A stretch of 64,000 nt of DNA, from assembly GCA_008360975.2 (NCBI GenBank), contig CM039184.1, positions 43,533,797 through 43,597,796 of the forward strand, in the 5' to 3' direction. The notes beneath the pieces were generated by a model. That model had not been told where the DNA came from, searched no databases, and saw only the letters and a list, made by a program, of their open reading frames with translations. The DNA comes from Lichenostomus cassidix (Eukaryota; Chordata; Aves; Passeriformes; Meliphagidae). Both the position numbers and the translations under genes were made by a program. Shown here piece by piece: positions 51,601 to 64,000 of this stretch; within the stretch, counting starts at the first letter, position 1; every line of letters starts with the position of its first letter.

Positions 51601-54017
51601 GGTTTTTTTCACAGCTTCCTTAGTGGGTAGGCTCTGCAGTGACTTTGTCACTGATTCTGGTCTCTCTCTCTCTAGTCCTTTCCATTACGCTTAGTTCATG
51701 GAGGACCAAGCCCTCCTGTGTCAACAGCATTGCCTCATGAGGCATAATAATGACAGTTTAAATGTCAGTACTGTTAGTCATCGATGATTGTCCTAGGGTT
51801 TAAATAGAAATTTCTTACTTTTTAGCCACTCTGTTCAGAGGGAATGTTTACCAGCAACAACATATAATTGTGGAGCTTTGATCTTTGCTTTGAAATGCCT
51901 TTTGAGTGTAAAGAAAACTCATCTGTGCTGAGAACAACATTAGAAGCTATTTCTGGAGTTAGACCAGGATTCTGAAGGTGAAAGGACACTTCTCCAGCTC
52001 TCTCAACAAGTCCTTGGGAAAGTTAAAAATAAGTCTTGCTGAAAAAAAATTGGCACTTGTCATTTGAGAAAATTTCTTTATTCCAGGAACTGCCTCATGT
52101 AGCAGAAATTTATTTACCATCTGTGTAGACTTGAAAAATTTTCCATCTTACCAGATACACAACTGAAATAGCAACAGATTTTCCATCCCTATGGTTTCCA
52201 CCGACCTCTCTTTTAAGGGAGTGTTGTAAAAACTTATGAAATTTTTGTATTCTCCAAAGAGGGGTAGCTCAATTAAGAGACCATCTGTCAAATTTTGTGT
52301 TCTGGTTGTGACCTCTAATAATGTCACCTCACTGTTGCTAAAGCATGTCACTTGAGGGTAGGTAAGGTGGAATTCACAGACCTAATAGCTGAAAATATAT
52401 TGGGTTTTTAAATTATAGTTCCATTTTTACTTAATATTACAGTACTGACTTAAATTAAAAAGTGGTCCCTTGAGAAATTTATTTGCTTTGAGAACAGATG
52501 TACTTCCTTAATTTCAAAGCTCTGCAACTGCAGGGGGAGAAAAAAGTTTATAAAAAAGGTCCCACCACCAAAAATATCCCCACTGATTCTTGAAGAAACT
52601 CTAGTCCTTTAAAATATGAAGCAACCTGTCTGTAAATCTGATTATAACTTCTGAGTATTCATATGAATACAGAGGCCAGAAACCAACACAAACAATTCCT
52701 GGGAAAGAGAGAAAGGGAAAAGGGTTCAGGAATAGATGTCAGAGTACACAAGCTTAACTTTTGTTTGTTGCTTCTGCACTGATTTTTTTTTCTTTCATGT
52801 ATTCTGTGGGTACATTTTACTTTTGTTTTTATGCACATCAAGAATCCTCAAGAACTATGGTGACTGATCCGTATTTGATGCTTAGATGGTTTTTTAGATC
52901 CCATCTACCAAAATAATATTTCTGTGATTAGCAAGGGTGTACAAGGCAGTTGTCAAAAGTTTCCTCTTAATTGAGAGGTCTGATTTGTGGAAAAAAATTC
53001 AAAAAAACCTTAAGAGGTTCTGGTTTATCTATTTTTACCTGCCATCATGTTCAGGGTATTTGACTGAAAGGGCTTAATCCTAAACAGGACTATCAGAGCT
53101 GCTTTTGCTTTCATAATTCTGGATCTTTGCACTATCAAAATTGTATTTGAACTATGAACGTTTTTTTTTTTAAACTAAAAGTCCTTTAATCTGACAATTC
53201 AAATCTGTATTTTAAACTTATTCTATCTATTTTTGGATGTCTGTATAACTTTTCTATTTGACTGCATATGGTAAGGTAAGATATTGTTTCAGCAAAATTG
53301 TATAATTGTGAAAATGAATGGGTATAAGTTTTAAGCAGTTCTATATTCTTTCTTGTTGCTGTTAAATCACCTACAATCCCAAAATAAGGAAATTACAATT
53401 TATATTCTGAGCATTCAACTGAATGTTATTCAACAACTTTAAAATGTGAGTTGCAGTTCCCAGGAAAACAGAATATTTTAGTTAGGTTTGTGCCAGGCAG
53501 TTAAGGTACATATGCATTGTCATGTATTTTTGTGGGCCAGGAGCATTCTTTTGAAGGGACTTGGCTCAGTGATGTGATATAAAGCGTTATAGGTAAACAA
53601 TATTAGATGGTGAGATTCAGTGTGTGCTCTCTGACTTGATAGCTGCAGGGAGGATTTGATAGATCTAATGCATTTCTTCACAAACTAAAAATGTATCTTG
53701 GAATTATCAATAGTCAGGGAAAATTTGTCAGACATTAGGAAATAAATGGATCTGGAGGGTAGCAGATTCATATCTGCACAGTGCAAGAAGTATGAACTGA
53801 AAGACATAGTCATAGTATTTTACACTCCCATCACTTGCAATGTAAAAATGTCCAACCCTGTCCTCCACCCCAAACGAACTGGCTGCAAGATATATAGTTG
53901 TTATAACTTCAAGAACAATGACTGCAAAAAAAATCTTCTGAAGACTTCTGATTTTTAAAATAGATTAGTACATCACAGTTTCCTTTTAGGTGAATTTGAT
54001 AAATATTCCCTGCTAGA

Positions 54018-54051
54018 AGAATATAGATTTCTATTTATAGAATATAGATTT
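54018..54051. repeat. 13-bp direct repeat, 21-bp period
   Basis: AGAATATAGATTT occurs at 54018-54030 and 54039-54051. A minor local duplication in the intron. Confidence 0.85.
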
Positions 54052-56149
54052 ACTCCCTATACAAACTAGGCAGCCTCTTGAGATTTTTATAGATTTTGCT
54101 TCTTCTGTCTGAAATATATCAGATCCAATGTAAAACTAGTAAAGAATATTTTCTCCCTGTTCTTGTGCTTTCTAGTTCTCTCCCTAATTCCCAGTAGTCT
54201 TGTGGTAATGTGTTCATTCTGTTGGCCAGCTGTTCAGCTCTCCATGAATGCATCCTCCTGGTGTGCATTTCCCAGCATTTTACATGTCAGTGTCCTTTTC
54301 CACTTCAATATAAAACTTTTTTTGAAAGCAAAACTATGTACCACTGGGGATCTAGACAGGAAATCTAATGTAAACATAATCAAACTCAGTGAGGAGTGAA
54401 GAAATAGATATTACACAATATAAGCACTAAAATGCTTTTAATGTGTTTGAAATAGAAGTAGAGAGAAGACTGTCTTTTGTACTATAGTTTTGGGTTGTTT
54501 GTTTTTCCTTGGTTTTTTTGTTTGGTTGGCTGGTTTACTTTTGGTGTTTGGGTTGGTTTTTTTTCGCTGACAAATTTGGCTTTATTTTGATCTTACTGCC
54601 TGTAGTACAAGGCAACTCTTTGGTCCTCTTCTCTAGGGCCTTGGTAGTAGCGCCCAATAGTAAAGCAAATATCCCCCTCCTTTGTCTTTGATATTGACTT
54701 CAGTCTTTGGTAAGGACAGAGTTGTGAGCCTCAAAGGTAAAGTTTGTCTGTACAGGCAGAGTAGAAAGTGTACAATCAGACTAAAACAGAAAGAGCTGAT
54801 TTGTTCCCTCTTGGAATATGTTCTTCACCAAAAATGCCTTGTGGGATTATTAAAGACCAAGTGTTAAGAGAGCTGAAAATAGGGATGTTTTTGTCCCTTA
54901 TGCTGTCCCTGGTTCCTCCAGACAAAAGAGAAATTTAGCAGCTAGAAATCATTGTAATCTCTGGTCATCCCAAGGCAGGTGGGGGTGGGTTGTGTGGGGC
55001 TGTGTTAATCAAAAATGCAAAGGAAATGTTTGTTTACAATGTATATTAGGAATCTGTGTTTATTGTGAAGCCTAACATCTCATTCATTGGTATACAGCGC
55101 TTGGATTCAATTTGAAATTTAATTCTGTACAGACAAGGAAAAGCTGCTCTGCATAGGACTCTGTAATAGTATAGTGGAGTTTATAGTGGGTATTTTGGAT
55201 TTGGGCCATTTGTCTAATTTGTATTGCTCTCTCTTATTTAGTATCAACTGAGATTTACACCCAGGTCACAGTTTCAACTGGCAGAGAAAATGTGGACTGT
55301 GACTTAACCCAGTAATGTGTGAGGAGGCTCTGTGTCAAGAGGAATTTATGGCATCTTCTTGATAACATTTTTGTTCATTGTCTGCTTGAGGGGTTCCCAT
55401 TACTCCATGACAAATACTAAGATTTTTCTTTTCTACCATGACCAAAGCATAAAATTTTACCTTGCTCTGTGAGTCCCCATGTTGTATGCACATGTATTAT
55501 GTGGCAGTGATTTTTTGATCATTTCTGGCAGTATGTGGGACCGTTGTTTTGTGGTTATATGACTTCACATGATCTGTAGGGAAATAAGAGAAGTGCTCAT
55601 TTGTTCTAGTTCATTCAGTCCTGTATAAATGATCTCCATCTGTGTATTGCTTGTGTTTTAAAAGGCAGCATAAGAATTGGAAGAAATAATCTTTGTAGAA
55701 GCTTTTTGTTAAAAACAGTATATAATATTAACACCTAAGTTCCAGTAAACACCCTGAATTTTTTAGTTGTTGTTTAGGGAATATAACCAAAATTTAGCAG
55801 TCTGGGAGGAGTTCCTCATAACAATATCAGTGCAAGCATGAATAAATAAAAACAGATAAATTACATATTCTCAGTCAAAGGCAGAGCTGGTGTTAGGACT
55901 TGGCAGCTTCTCGAATTCCAATATCCAATAAACCTTGAGAACGTAGCATTTAGGCAAAATTATTATTTTTTTATTATGCATATGTTCAATAGTCAGTAGA
56001 ATAATATTAAATTCGTAACTCATAAAAGGAATATCTCAGTTGAAAATAATACAATGTACAGAAACTAACAAAAGGACAGCAGAAGAATAGTTTGGATGTG
56101 TTCTGGAGATTTTTTTGTGACCTCAAGCCTGTTGATTGGCCTTTTGTAG

Positions 56150-56448
56150 CCAGAAACTTGGGTCCTGAACCTGGGTCAGGACAATTACAAGCACAAATAC
56201 AAGCTGGACAGAGAATGGATCAAAAGCAGCCCTGAGGAGATGAACTTGAGGGTCTTGGTGGATAAGAAGCTCCACATGAGCCAGCAGCTTGCAGTCCAGA
56301 AAGCCAGCTGTGTCCTGGGATGCATCAGAAGAAGTGTGACCAGCAGGCCAAGGGAGGAGATTCTCCCCCTCTACTCCGCTCCACGCCCATGAGATGTCTA
56401 CCTGGAGTACTGCATCCAGCTCTGAATGCAACATAAATACTTCCTGTA
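56150..56448 (+). mobile_element. CR1 LINE, 5' part of a copy split by an LTR
   Basis: Forward CR1 sequence close to consensus: 'gggtcaggacaattacaagcacaaatacaagctgg', 'gagaatggatcaaaagcagccctgaggag', 'cttggtggataagaagctccacatgagcc', 'cagaaagccagctgtgtcctgggatgcatc', 'gattctccccctctactccgct', 'cctggagtactgcatccagctctg'. This is the last part of the CR1 open reading frame and is interrupted by stops and small gaps. The copy resumes after the LTR at about 56835. The antisense frame at 56123-56434 is a shadow of it. Confidence 0.93.
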
Positions 56449-56454
56449 CTCCCC

Positions 56455-56828
56455 TGTTGGAAAACGCAGTTTTCCAGCAAAACTTATGCTAACTAAACAG
56501 GCCTGAACAAAGCTTCAGCATAGCCAGGCCTCAGTGAAAATCCTGACAAGCTGTTGTGAGAAGCTGATACCTGGGAACCACAGCTGTGTTTCTGAGCTGT
56601 GGGAAGAATGTCATGAGAAAGATTAGGGAGTCAGAAGTGTTATGAGAAAAGAATAAGGGAGTTAACAGGAGGATCCCTGAATGTGTGAGAACAGACTGCA
56701 GGTGTGTGTGTAGCTATGAATAGTAACTTCTGTAACAGTATATAAGTTTCTCGTTTGGTGAAATAAAATGGAGCTTACTCTATATCTCATATTGAGACTG
56801 CCGTGAGTTCCCTCTTGTCGCGATGTTA
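56455..56828 (+). mobile_element. solo LTR of an endogenous retrovirus, nested in CR1
   Basis: A non-CR1 block of about 374 bp sits inside one CR1 copy. It begins TGTTGG. It carries a TATA box (TATATAA, 56739-56745) followed 16 bases later by a polyadenylation signal (AATAAA, 56762-56767), the compact promoter/poly(A) layout of a retroviral LTR. The direct repeat CTCCCC (up to TACTCCCC) flanks it at 56449-56454 and 56829-56834, fitting a target-site duplication of about 6 bp. The right end reads ...GATGTTA rather than the usual ...CA, so the last bases may be mutated or the boundary misplaced. There is no internal retroviral region, so it is a solo LTR left by recombination. I do not name the family. 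A small palindrome (TGGAAAAC-GCA-GTTTTCCA) lies near its left end. Confidence 0.8.
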
Positions 56829-56834
56829 CTCCCC

Positions 56835-57316
56835 TACCTAAGAAAGACATGGACCCACTAGAGCATCTCCAGAGAAAGCCAGGAAAATTCTCATTAGGCT
56901 GAAACACCTCTGAGGACAGGCCAAGAGAGCTGTGGTTTTTCAGCCTGAAGAAGAGAAAGCTCCATGAAGACCTTGTAGCACACTTCCAGTACTTGAAATG
57001 GACATACAGGGAAGATGGAGAGGGACATTGCACAAGAACACATAGTGATAGCACAAGGGAATCCGATTTAAATTGAAAGAGGTAGGTTTAGATTGGATAT
57101 TAGGAAGAAATTCTTTAATATAAGGGTGATGAGATACCGGAATAGTTGCCCACAGAGGCTGTGAACTACCTGTCCCTGGAGGTGGTCACGGTCAGGCTGG
57201 ATGGGGCTTTGAGCAGCCTGGTCTAGTGGAAGCTGTCCCTGCCCATGGCAAGGGAGTTGGAACTAGATGATCCTTAAGGTCTCTTCCAACCCAAAGCATT
57301 CTATTATTCTATGATA
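56835..57316 (+). mobile_element. CR1 LINE, 3' part of the split copy
   Basis: Continues the CR1 from 56448: 'aagaaagacatggaccca', 'gaggacaggccaagagagctg', 'tttcagcctgaagaagagaaagctcc', 'cttccagtacttgaaatgg', 'gatattaggaagaaattcttt', 'cagcctggtctagtgg', 'ctgcccatggcaagggagttggaactagatgatcc', 'cttccaacccaaagcattctattattctatg'. The 3' terminus is preserved at about 57316. With the upstream part this is a roughly 0.8-kb 5'-truncated insertion. Its subfamily wording differs from the copy at 17.5 kb. Confidence 0.95.
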
Positions 57317-57705
57317 TGATCTTTTAGGAGGGCTCTGATTACTTTCACTTTTGCCAGATATTTAAAGAGTGGTCCTGGCAATTGCTGGAGCCTTCCACAT
57401 TTCCTTTCTTTCTCAGAGAGTCAGAAAATATGCTTTCTAAGTAGTGATGGAGATATTTCAGATAGGTTGTATCTAATATCAAATGAACTACCTCACCTGA
57501 GACAGGATATGGCTATACATAGCAACAGCACAAAAACTGGGTGTTTTGGCAAGAAGGATACAGACAGAAAAATTCCAAATCCGGAATGGTGCCCATTTGT
57601 TTGTACTACCGTACCCTGACCATTCACTTTAGTCACAAGAAGAATCCTACTCTTTGTAACTGCATGGATTCATTGGGTATGACAATTGCTGTACAATCCT
57701 TTTAT

Positions 57706-57862
57706 AAACAGTAAAAGCGTTTCATGACTATGACAACATGTACTGATAGAATGACAGAAAATTTATTAAGAAGGAGCAGGTCTCTGTGTTTGCAAGCAAA
57801 ACAGTTTCATGTCTATGACAATATATATTGATAAAAGGACACCAAAAATTTATTAAGAATTA
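57706..57862. repeat. imperfect tandem duplication, about 85-bp period
   Basis: The stretch from 'gtttcatgactatgacaaca' (57719) to 'atttattaagaa' (57772) recurs, with substitutions, from 'gtttcatgtctatgacaata' (57804) to 57859. By eye roughly four of five bases match. The copies have diverged more than the 30-bp duplication at 41.9 kb, so the event is older. Confidence 0.75.
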
Positions 57863-60015
57863 ATCTTAACATTTTGTTTAAATGAACTGCCTCATGTGAG
57901 CCAGAGCTCCTACAATTAGGCAGTCTTTGCTGAAGTACACCGCAGTGGAATTTACTAACCGGAAAGATAATGCTTGTTCCTTGAAAGAAAAACTCAAAAG
58001 ATTTGATAATTAGCTCTCAGAGGACTCCACTGGTTATTTTACAGCTGTGGAAAAAACAGTAGAGACCTATTTATTGACCTAGCTATCTGATAAATCAGAA
58101 AGAGATCAGTGTCATGGAATCTTTTTGAACAGACCACCTCCTGACACTGGGAAGGATCCAGATGAGGTCAAAACCCTCAGCTTCCTGTCTCAGAGAGGAA
58201 AAGGAGAAAAAAAATCTGATAAACATAAAGCTACACAGAGCCGCTTTGGAAATCTCTAGAGATAAAGGGAGCAGGGGAAAACATTTTTTAAAAAAACTTC
58301 TCTTGTTAAATGTAGCAAGACAATACATGCATTCAATAAATACATTAAAAAACCCTTCTCATTTACATTTTTTCCAATTTGATTACACGGTCAGAACTGA
58401 GCCTGAAACACGAAAACCAGTAATGAAACATCCCCATCAGACAAAATCATAGCAAACATAATCATTACCCCACTAATCAGAGCATTAAATGCACTTTCAA
58501 ATGTTACCACTCCAGGAGTGGATCAGAGATGCAGGGTTCAAAACAGAGGGGTTACTCAGCACTGTTGCTTAGGTCAGGTTCTGCTTTAGTCTTAGGAAAA
58601 TACTTATCTTGCCTGTCATTTTCACATCTTTAAAATGGAGTTAATATTTTCCCTTGTCATGTGTGAATTTAGCTCTTTTATTAAAGATGCACTGAAATGT
58701 TGTGATAAAAAATTTCAATTACCTGAGATACATAAGTGGAATTTCCCCACAAGCCTTAAAATATTTTAGGGATGCAATATTGCTCCTGCTTGTTACAATT
58801 CCTTCTATTCTGTATTAAACCTCATGGCTTATTCCCACATCTCCTGTTTTTACACTACCTGTGCTTTAAAATCAGATTTAAGTGAACTTAAGCAGTTCCA
58901 TGTAAAATATCTTATAGATGTGCCCTTACTCATTTGGTTGTGCTTTCTGTCTCTCTGAGGTCTTCATACGGTAGCTTGAGGAAACTGCATTTCCCAATGC
59001 CATTTTCTGTCATTCTTCTCTGTAAGCAGCTGTTCCTTTCAGCTCTGTGTTTGTCTCTCTTCTTTTCAGGAATAATATAAATACTCAGCCTCATTTGAGG
59101 GTGTATCAATATGACGATTCAACTTATTTGCATATTTAGAGATATTTATCTTAAGCATAAAAGTCTGCTGAGCAACTGTGTCCTGGACATGAGAAAAATG
59201 ACCTCTCAGAATGAAAAGGCTTCTCCTGTTTGCCCTGGATGACACATATAGCAGAAAGATGCAAATCAGATTGGTGAAATCCTAATTTTTTTGCTAGCAA
59301 ACCCTGGGTTATTTCATAGGACTTCAGACTTTACCTAAAGTCATCAAGTTGCCTAAGCCTGATAATAAAATCTATTATCTCATTTTTTTAAACAAAGAAG
59401 AGCCAAATGATATTTTGCTCATGTTAATAAACTCACTGACTTAGTGAAAAATGCCATTCTGTCTCACATTGCTATGAGTCAGAGGAAGCAGCGTTTAACT
59501 CAAGTAATGACGGAAGTTTATATTTTGTTGGAAATTCTAATGCATCATGCTTTTTTCCTTCTCCCCTATGCAGAAGGACGTGTTTGATAATACTAACACT
59601 CATTTCAACATTAAATTTCTGTACAGGAAGAAATACTTTTAGATTAAAAATGTCCTATTCTTCAAATTGAGCAATCACCAGTCCAGCACCACTCACCATA
59701 AGATGCTTTGAACACACTTGAAGTCTGCAGTGTTCTTAGTGCTTTTCTTCCTTGGCGAGGCAAGCTGGGGGGATCTAGAAATTCTCAGCCCTGGCTGTGG
59801 CCTGAGTCAGGTCATTTCTCCACACATATTTCTGCTATGTGTTTCTGAGACTGTATTTTAACTCTCTTGGCCTCCCTAGTGAATCAGTAGCCAGAGTTTT
59901 CATGCAATGTTTCCTTCTTCCCCTGAGCTGATTTTGTCATGGTGTGTCTTGTGTTAAGTCAGTAAAAGTTAGCATACACCACAGATAAGTATCAAGCCAA
60001 ATAACCTGATATTAA

Positions 60016-60020
<5 letters not shown>

Positions 60021-60050
<30 letters not shown>
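60021..60050. repeat. (TA)15 microsatellite
   Basis: Fifteen uninterrupted TA units with further TA-rich sequence on the right. The longest perfect dinucleotide repeat in the window and likely polymorphic. Confidence 0.95.
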
Positions 60051-60058
<8 letters not shown>

Positions 60059-63000
60059 AAACAGTGTAGGGTTGGTAATTCTTCAATTCTACTGGGATAA
60101 TGCAGTCATACCTCATGAGATAATGCTTGATTAAATTCAGAAAAAAAATACTGGAGTATACTTAAACACTCTCAAGCTGGTTATCTCAAGTTCTCTAATA
60201 GAAACATTTTGATTGTATGAGGACATAGGCTAATCTGTGCCAGCTGTTCTGTAGTTAACTATTCTGAAAGTCTCATTCTCCCTTCTCAAGCAATATTTTT
60301 TTTCTCTACAGACATATTTCATGCAAAAGCTATGCTGACCTTTAAAGATGTTTTATGTTTTTGCCACAAAATATGGTGACAGTGCTTATTCCTTTTAATA
60401 TTAGGAAACCTCACATCTAAAAATGTTTTTTAAAAGAGTAGAAAATGTCTAGTTGTTTTATCTTTATGAAGGGTAAATAACCATACAGCTCTATGGTTAT
60501 TGTATATAGGGGAATATAAGGGAAGTATTAAGACAGTAGTGTTGGTGTTTCATCACACAGAAAATTAGTATTATTTTAAAAGAATTTAGTAAATTTTCAA
60601 TGAAGAATGTTTCCACTTCTTTAATTCCTCACCAGGTTTACTGGAGATGATGACTATTGTTTACCTTATAGATACACCTAGAAATAATAGGTATAGAAAC
60701 AGTATTGTTCTGCTGACTTATCCAATTTTCAAAGATCCAACCAATAATTATTCTTTTCACAAAAATGTACAGTGCTACCTTTGCACTTTTAAGTACAGAG
60801 TAGGAGATATATGTACATATATGTTTAAAAAATATAAAAACATCTGTTCAAGAAATATCCCATTACCAAAAGGCACTGTGTCACACTGGGAGTCTTCTAA
60901 TATTCATGTTTCTGAAATTTAAATAATAGTAAACTCAGTCAGATTTTAATCCAGAAAAGCAAGGTATTAAGTGTAAGATTAAGAATGGCATTTCAGCTCG
61001 TTATCAACGAAACACTGTTTTTTGATAAAGGAAAATAAGGTTAAAAAAAATTGTAACTACTTCCATTTAGGGCAGACTTTAAACAAGCATGTATACTTCA
61101 TTCTATGGTGGCTTTATAACTTTTGTTGAGGACATGCTGTTGTTACTGCATCATGGCTTCTTTTCTGTATATGGAAGCAGACAGTGATATATTCTAGGCT
61201 GCCTATTAAATAGCTGCAAAAGGGAAAGAGTCACCTGGAAAAATCCAGCTGAAAAAGAAGTGTGCAAACTTCACTTTTGCTTTGCTATTAAAAAGAGCTT
61301 AATAATTGTAATGGCATGTGCTTGTGCATGTTAAGATACTGAAAAACGCAGAATGATCAGATATTTCCATACAAATATAATTATAAATGCAAAATACGAT
61401 CCAGGATTTGACATTTATGGATATATGAGTACAAAACGTTGCTTAAAATATTTAATATTTAAAGTGGTTTTTACTGCAATCTGGAATATTCAGATACGCA
61501 GACTTGAAACTCTAAGGTCTCCAGGCTGATTCCTACCCTATGGTAATTCTTCATTATTCTTTGGTAATTCAGTTTACCAGCACTTTGAATCAGTTCTACA
61601 AATAGCTGTTGTATGCATCTGATCATGATAGTATCTCCATTGTCAATACCTAGATTCCACCAACCTGAATTTAGTTCACTAGATCATATTCAGAGACTAG
61701 TCTCACTGATTTCAGTAGTACTAATTGGGTAGAAATGGCACGCAAATTATTTTATTCTGTTAACTTGTAGGGTTGAACTACTGAAAATGCAAATCAAACA
61801 AAAGCTGAAGATTTGTGAAAATCAGATCAGGGCTTTTAAATCTCATTTCATAGTTACAGCAAAAAGTTTGATCATTCTTATCTTCTGCAGTTTCTTACAC
61901 TTTAATCTTATAAGATCAATTAGGGTATCATACTCATGACTTGAATAATCAAGAGCCAAGAGGCATAATCCTTAATGTTATTGGTAAGCCCAGAACTACA
62001 ATAGTTTCACCACTTTTACTTAACACCAGTCTCTAAATGCATTGAATTTCCATGGCACCGTCGTTTTTATTTAATGGTAGCACCATGTAGGCCCACTAAT
62101 TATCCAAAACTACAACATTATGAATTCTTGGAACCTATATATTTGGATTTCAAAGAGATGGTAGGGTCCTCCCATGATGCTCATTAATGGTAGAGAAAAT
62201 ATTTTTACGTCCTTTACCATCTATCAGTTCTAACATCATCTGTAATCTGTCCCATCCTTTTGTAGTTACAGATTACAGTAACCTTTGCATCTTGTCTGAA
62301 ACTTAAGTAATACTTCAGTGGCCTAAGTTTCTCACAAAATATCCTGGTCACTGACCTAACTGATCATATGCCTTACTACTGCTTTACTCACTGATTTTCC
62401 ACTGTTTTTAATCAGTTGAGGTTTAAATCAGACACTAACTTCAGAACACAAGAGATACAACTCACTCAGTAGGTCCATCTTGCCCATTGGACCAGGCAAG
62501 AGTTTTCCTCATGTGCCCACAGTGCTCATGTTTATACCCAGTGAAGCTGACTCACCCTGTGGTTGCCTTTGCAAACTGGCTGCTCTTCTCAGAACACCTC
62601 AATTTTTCTGCTTGAATCTTTCTGCCATTAAATCATGAATCATGAAATCATTAATAAACCACAAATATCAGTCATACTCAATGACACAATACAGACTGTT
62701 ACAATAGCACATAACTCAGAGAGTCAAGGAGGCAAATTCAAAATAGAAATGAGATTTTCCTTCATCATTCTTGAAAAACCATGCTCTCAAACTTTTGAGA
62801 GAGAGTAATATGCTTCAGGAGAAACATTTATTTTACACAAACTCACTTTTGTATTTCAAACTGAACAACTGAAAGGAAATTCATTGTGCTATTCTCCTTA
62901 CATTTGGGATCAATTCCTAAGAGCAAGAACATTGTTGTGGAGTTCAATTGAGGGTAGAAAGGTTGGATGAATTAGGAAGCCACGATTTTTTATCATTGTC

Positions 63001-63808
63001 AGTTAGCCTTAGAGCTTCTGAAATCTTTTACTCCTAGCCCAATTGGCCCTTCAGCCAGACCATGTGGATCATTAAGGATTTGTTTAGTCAGGTGGGCTCA
63101 TTTCATTAGGGGGTGGTTAAGCTTTTTTCCACTGTCCTGAAGCATGGATGACTTGCACAATGGGCCAGCTAGCATTTCTGAAAATCCTTGGAAAAATATG
63201 TACTTTTATTTATTTACTTCTCTTGAGCTGAACTGTTGATATGGCTTTCATGACATTAAGAAAAGGCAATCGCACCATGCTGAGTTTCCCAAACAGAAGC
63301 AATTAAATCCAGATGAATGAATTTTCCCTGCAGCATATCCAAGCTAACAGTCTTACTGGATAACTACTCAAAATGGTATTGTTCCCTATTTTTAAAAGAT
63401 CCCTCAGTATTTGCTGTTCATAGCTGAACATTTTAACACTTCTTTGATCACAGGAAAATTCAGGCAATTTATGAAGAATAACAGAAATCCCAAAATTATT
63501 AATTTCATATTCTTTTTTATCTTCCTTTCTTAAATGCTTTTTCCTATTAGGCCTTATAAAATTGTGTTTATCCCAATACCCGTTTTGGAGAAGAATTTGG
63601 AATGGCATCCAAATTTGTTGAACAATAGTTAAAATATGTGATTTAATCCTGGCTCAGATATGTTTGTCTTTTTTATTCTATCACCTCTTTGTGATAACTC
63701 TTGAACTCAAACCTCCTATTTGATTTGGTAAAGCCACACTTGGAAATAACATTGACTTCTGAATCTATTTTCCCATCTTTTATATACCTATATAAGAAAT
63801 GTTTTTTT

Positions 63809-63830
63809 GTGTGTGCGTGTGTGTGTGTGT
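63809..63830. repeat. (GT)n microsatellite with one interruption
   Basis: Eleven GT-type units, one with a G-to-C style break ('gtgtgcgtgt') near 63816. It is preceded by a T7 run. Confidence 0.92.
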
Positions 63831-64000
63831 ATCTCCTGCAGCACTGTGGGCATATTTACAATGTAAATATGTTGGGTGTTAGTCAAAACTAGAACTTGTA
63901 ACCAACCTCACCTCCCATTCAAACTGATCAGCTCCTAATCATAGTCTACTGGGTCCTTTGTGGACAGACACACTGACACAGACTGACCGACTGAACCCAA

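Larger units (their letters stand above)
40760..64000 (+). other. DLC1: presumed DLC1 intron 2, start only; no further exon seen
   Basis: The donor GTAGGATGC at 40760 opens an intron of at least 23.2 kb that continues past the window. I looked for the next expected exon of the long isoform (encoding a segment rich in Arg, Asp and Glu that leads towards the SAM domain) and did not find it. The forward and reverse open frames here are short and unrecognised. Between the listed repeats (about 42.0-45.6 kb, 45.7-54.0 kb, 54.1-56.1 kb, 57.9-60.0 kb and 60.1-63.8 kb) I see only AT-rich intronic DNA. Large introns in this 5' part are typical of DLC1. Confidence 0.65.

Noticed and set aside
56662..57054. 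130-codon reverse frame
   Set aside because: It runs across the junction between the solo LTR and CR1 on the antisense side, so it is a chance frame over two mobile elements.
40760..64000. The next DLC1 exons (those leading to the SAM domain)
   Set aside because: No segment encodes the expected Arg/Asp-rich continuation after KLRKRK. A resemblance at about 55577 ('gaaataagagaag') does not continue as coding sequence.
1..64000. CRISPR arrays, tRNA or rRNA genes, prokaryotic operons, phage or plasmid functions
   Set aside because: No regularly spaced repeats, no cloverleaf-like gene, no dense coding. The window is vertebrate nuclear DNA.

Overview
This is vertebrate nuclear DNA, most likely from a bird and probably a songbird. 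It is AT-rich and has no operon-like packing. Its recognisable interspersed repeats are CR1 LINE fragments, several with the typical avian CR1 3' end (variants of 'ccaacccaaa..attctat..attctatg'), plus a compact LTR. I saw nothing that looks like mammalian SINEs or L1. The species is inferred, not read from a marker.

The only gene I can support is DLC1 (deleted in liver cancer 1; Rho GTPase-activating protein 7, ARHGAP7/STARD12), on the + strand. The window holds the large first coding exon of the long isoform: exon 39595-40759, coding 39707-40759, 351 codons, ending in phase 0 at a clean donor. A good acceptor with a pyrimidine tract lies just upstream. The 112-nt 5' leader on this exon carries three short upstream ORFs. 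The SAM, RhoGAP and START domains are encoded by later exons that I did not find here.

Layout: 1-~23.9 kb is presumed upstream flank, with no gene seen apart from a doubtful splice donor at base 50, four old repeat fragments and simple repeats. At 23.9-24.5 kb there is a plausible promoter and non-coding first exon, ending at a strong donor at 24484/24485. The region 24.5-39.6 kb would be intron 1, containing a CR1 fragment and an ERV/LTR-like block at 33.4-34.0 kb. The region 40.76-64.0 kb is the start of a large intron 2. It holds a CR1 (about 56.15-57.32 kb) split by a nested solo LTR (56455-56828), an ~85-bp tandem duplication, and microsatellites.

Most short open frames are chance frames in AT-rich DNA, and several of the longest begin at GTG or TTG rather than ATG. 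I found no CRISPR array, tRNA, rRNA or bacterial-type system, and nothing I would call a new biological system. The best points for follow-up are the uORF-rich leader of the long DLC1 mRNA, the candidate first exon, and the nested LTR.
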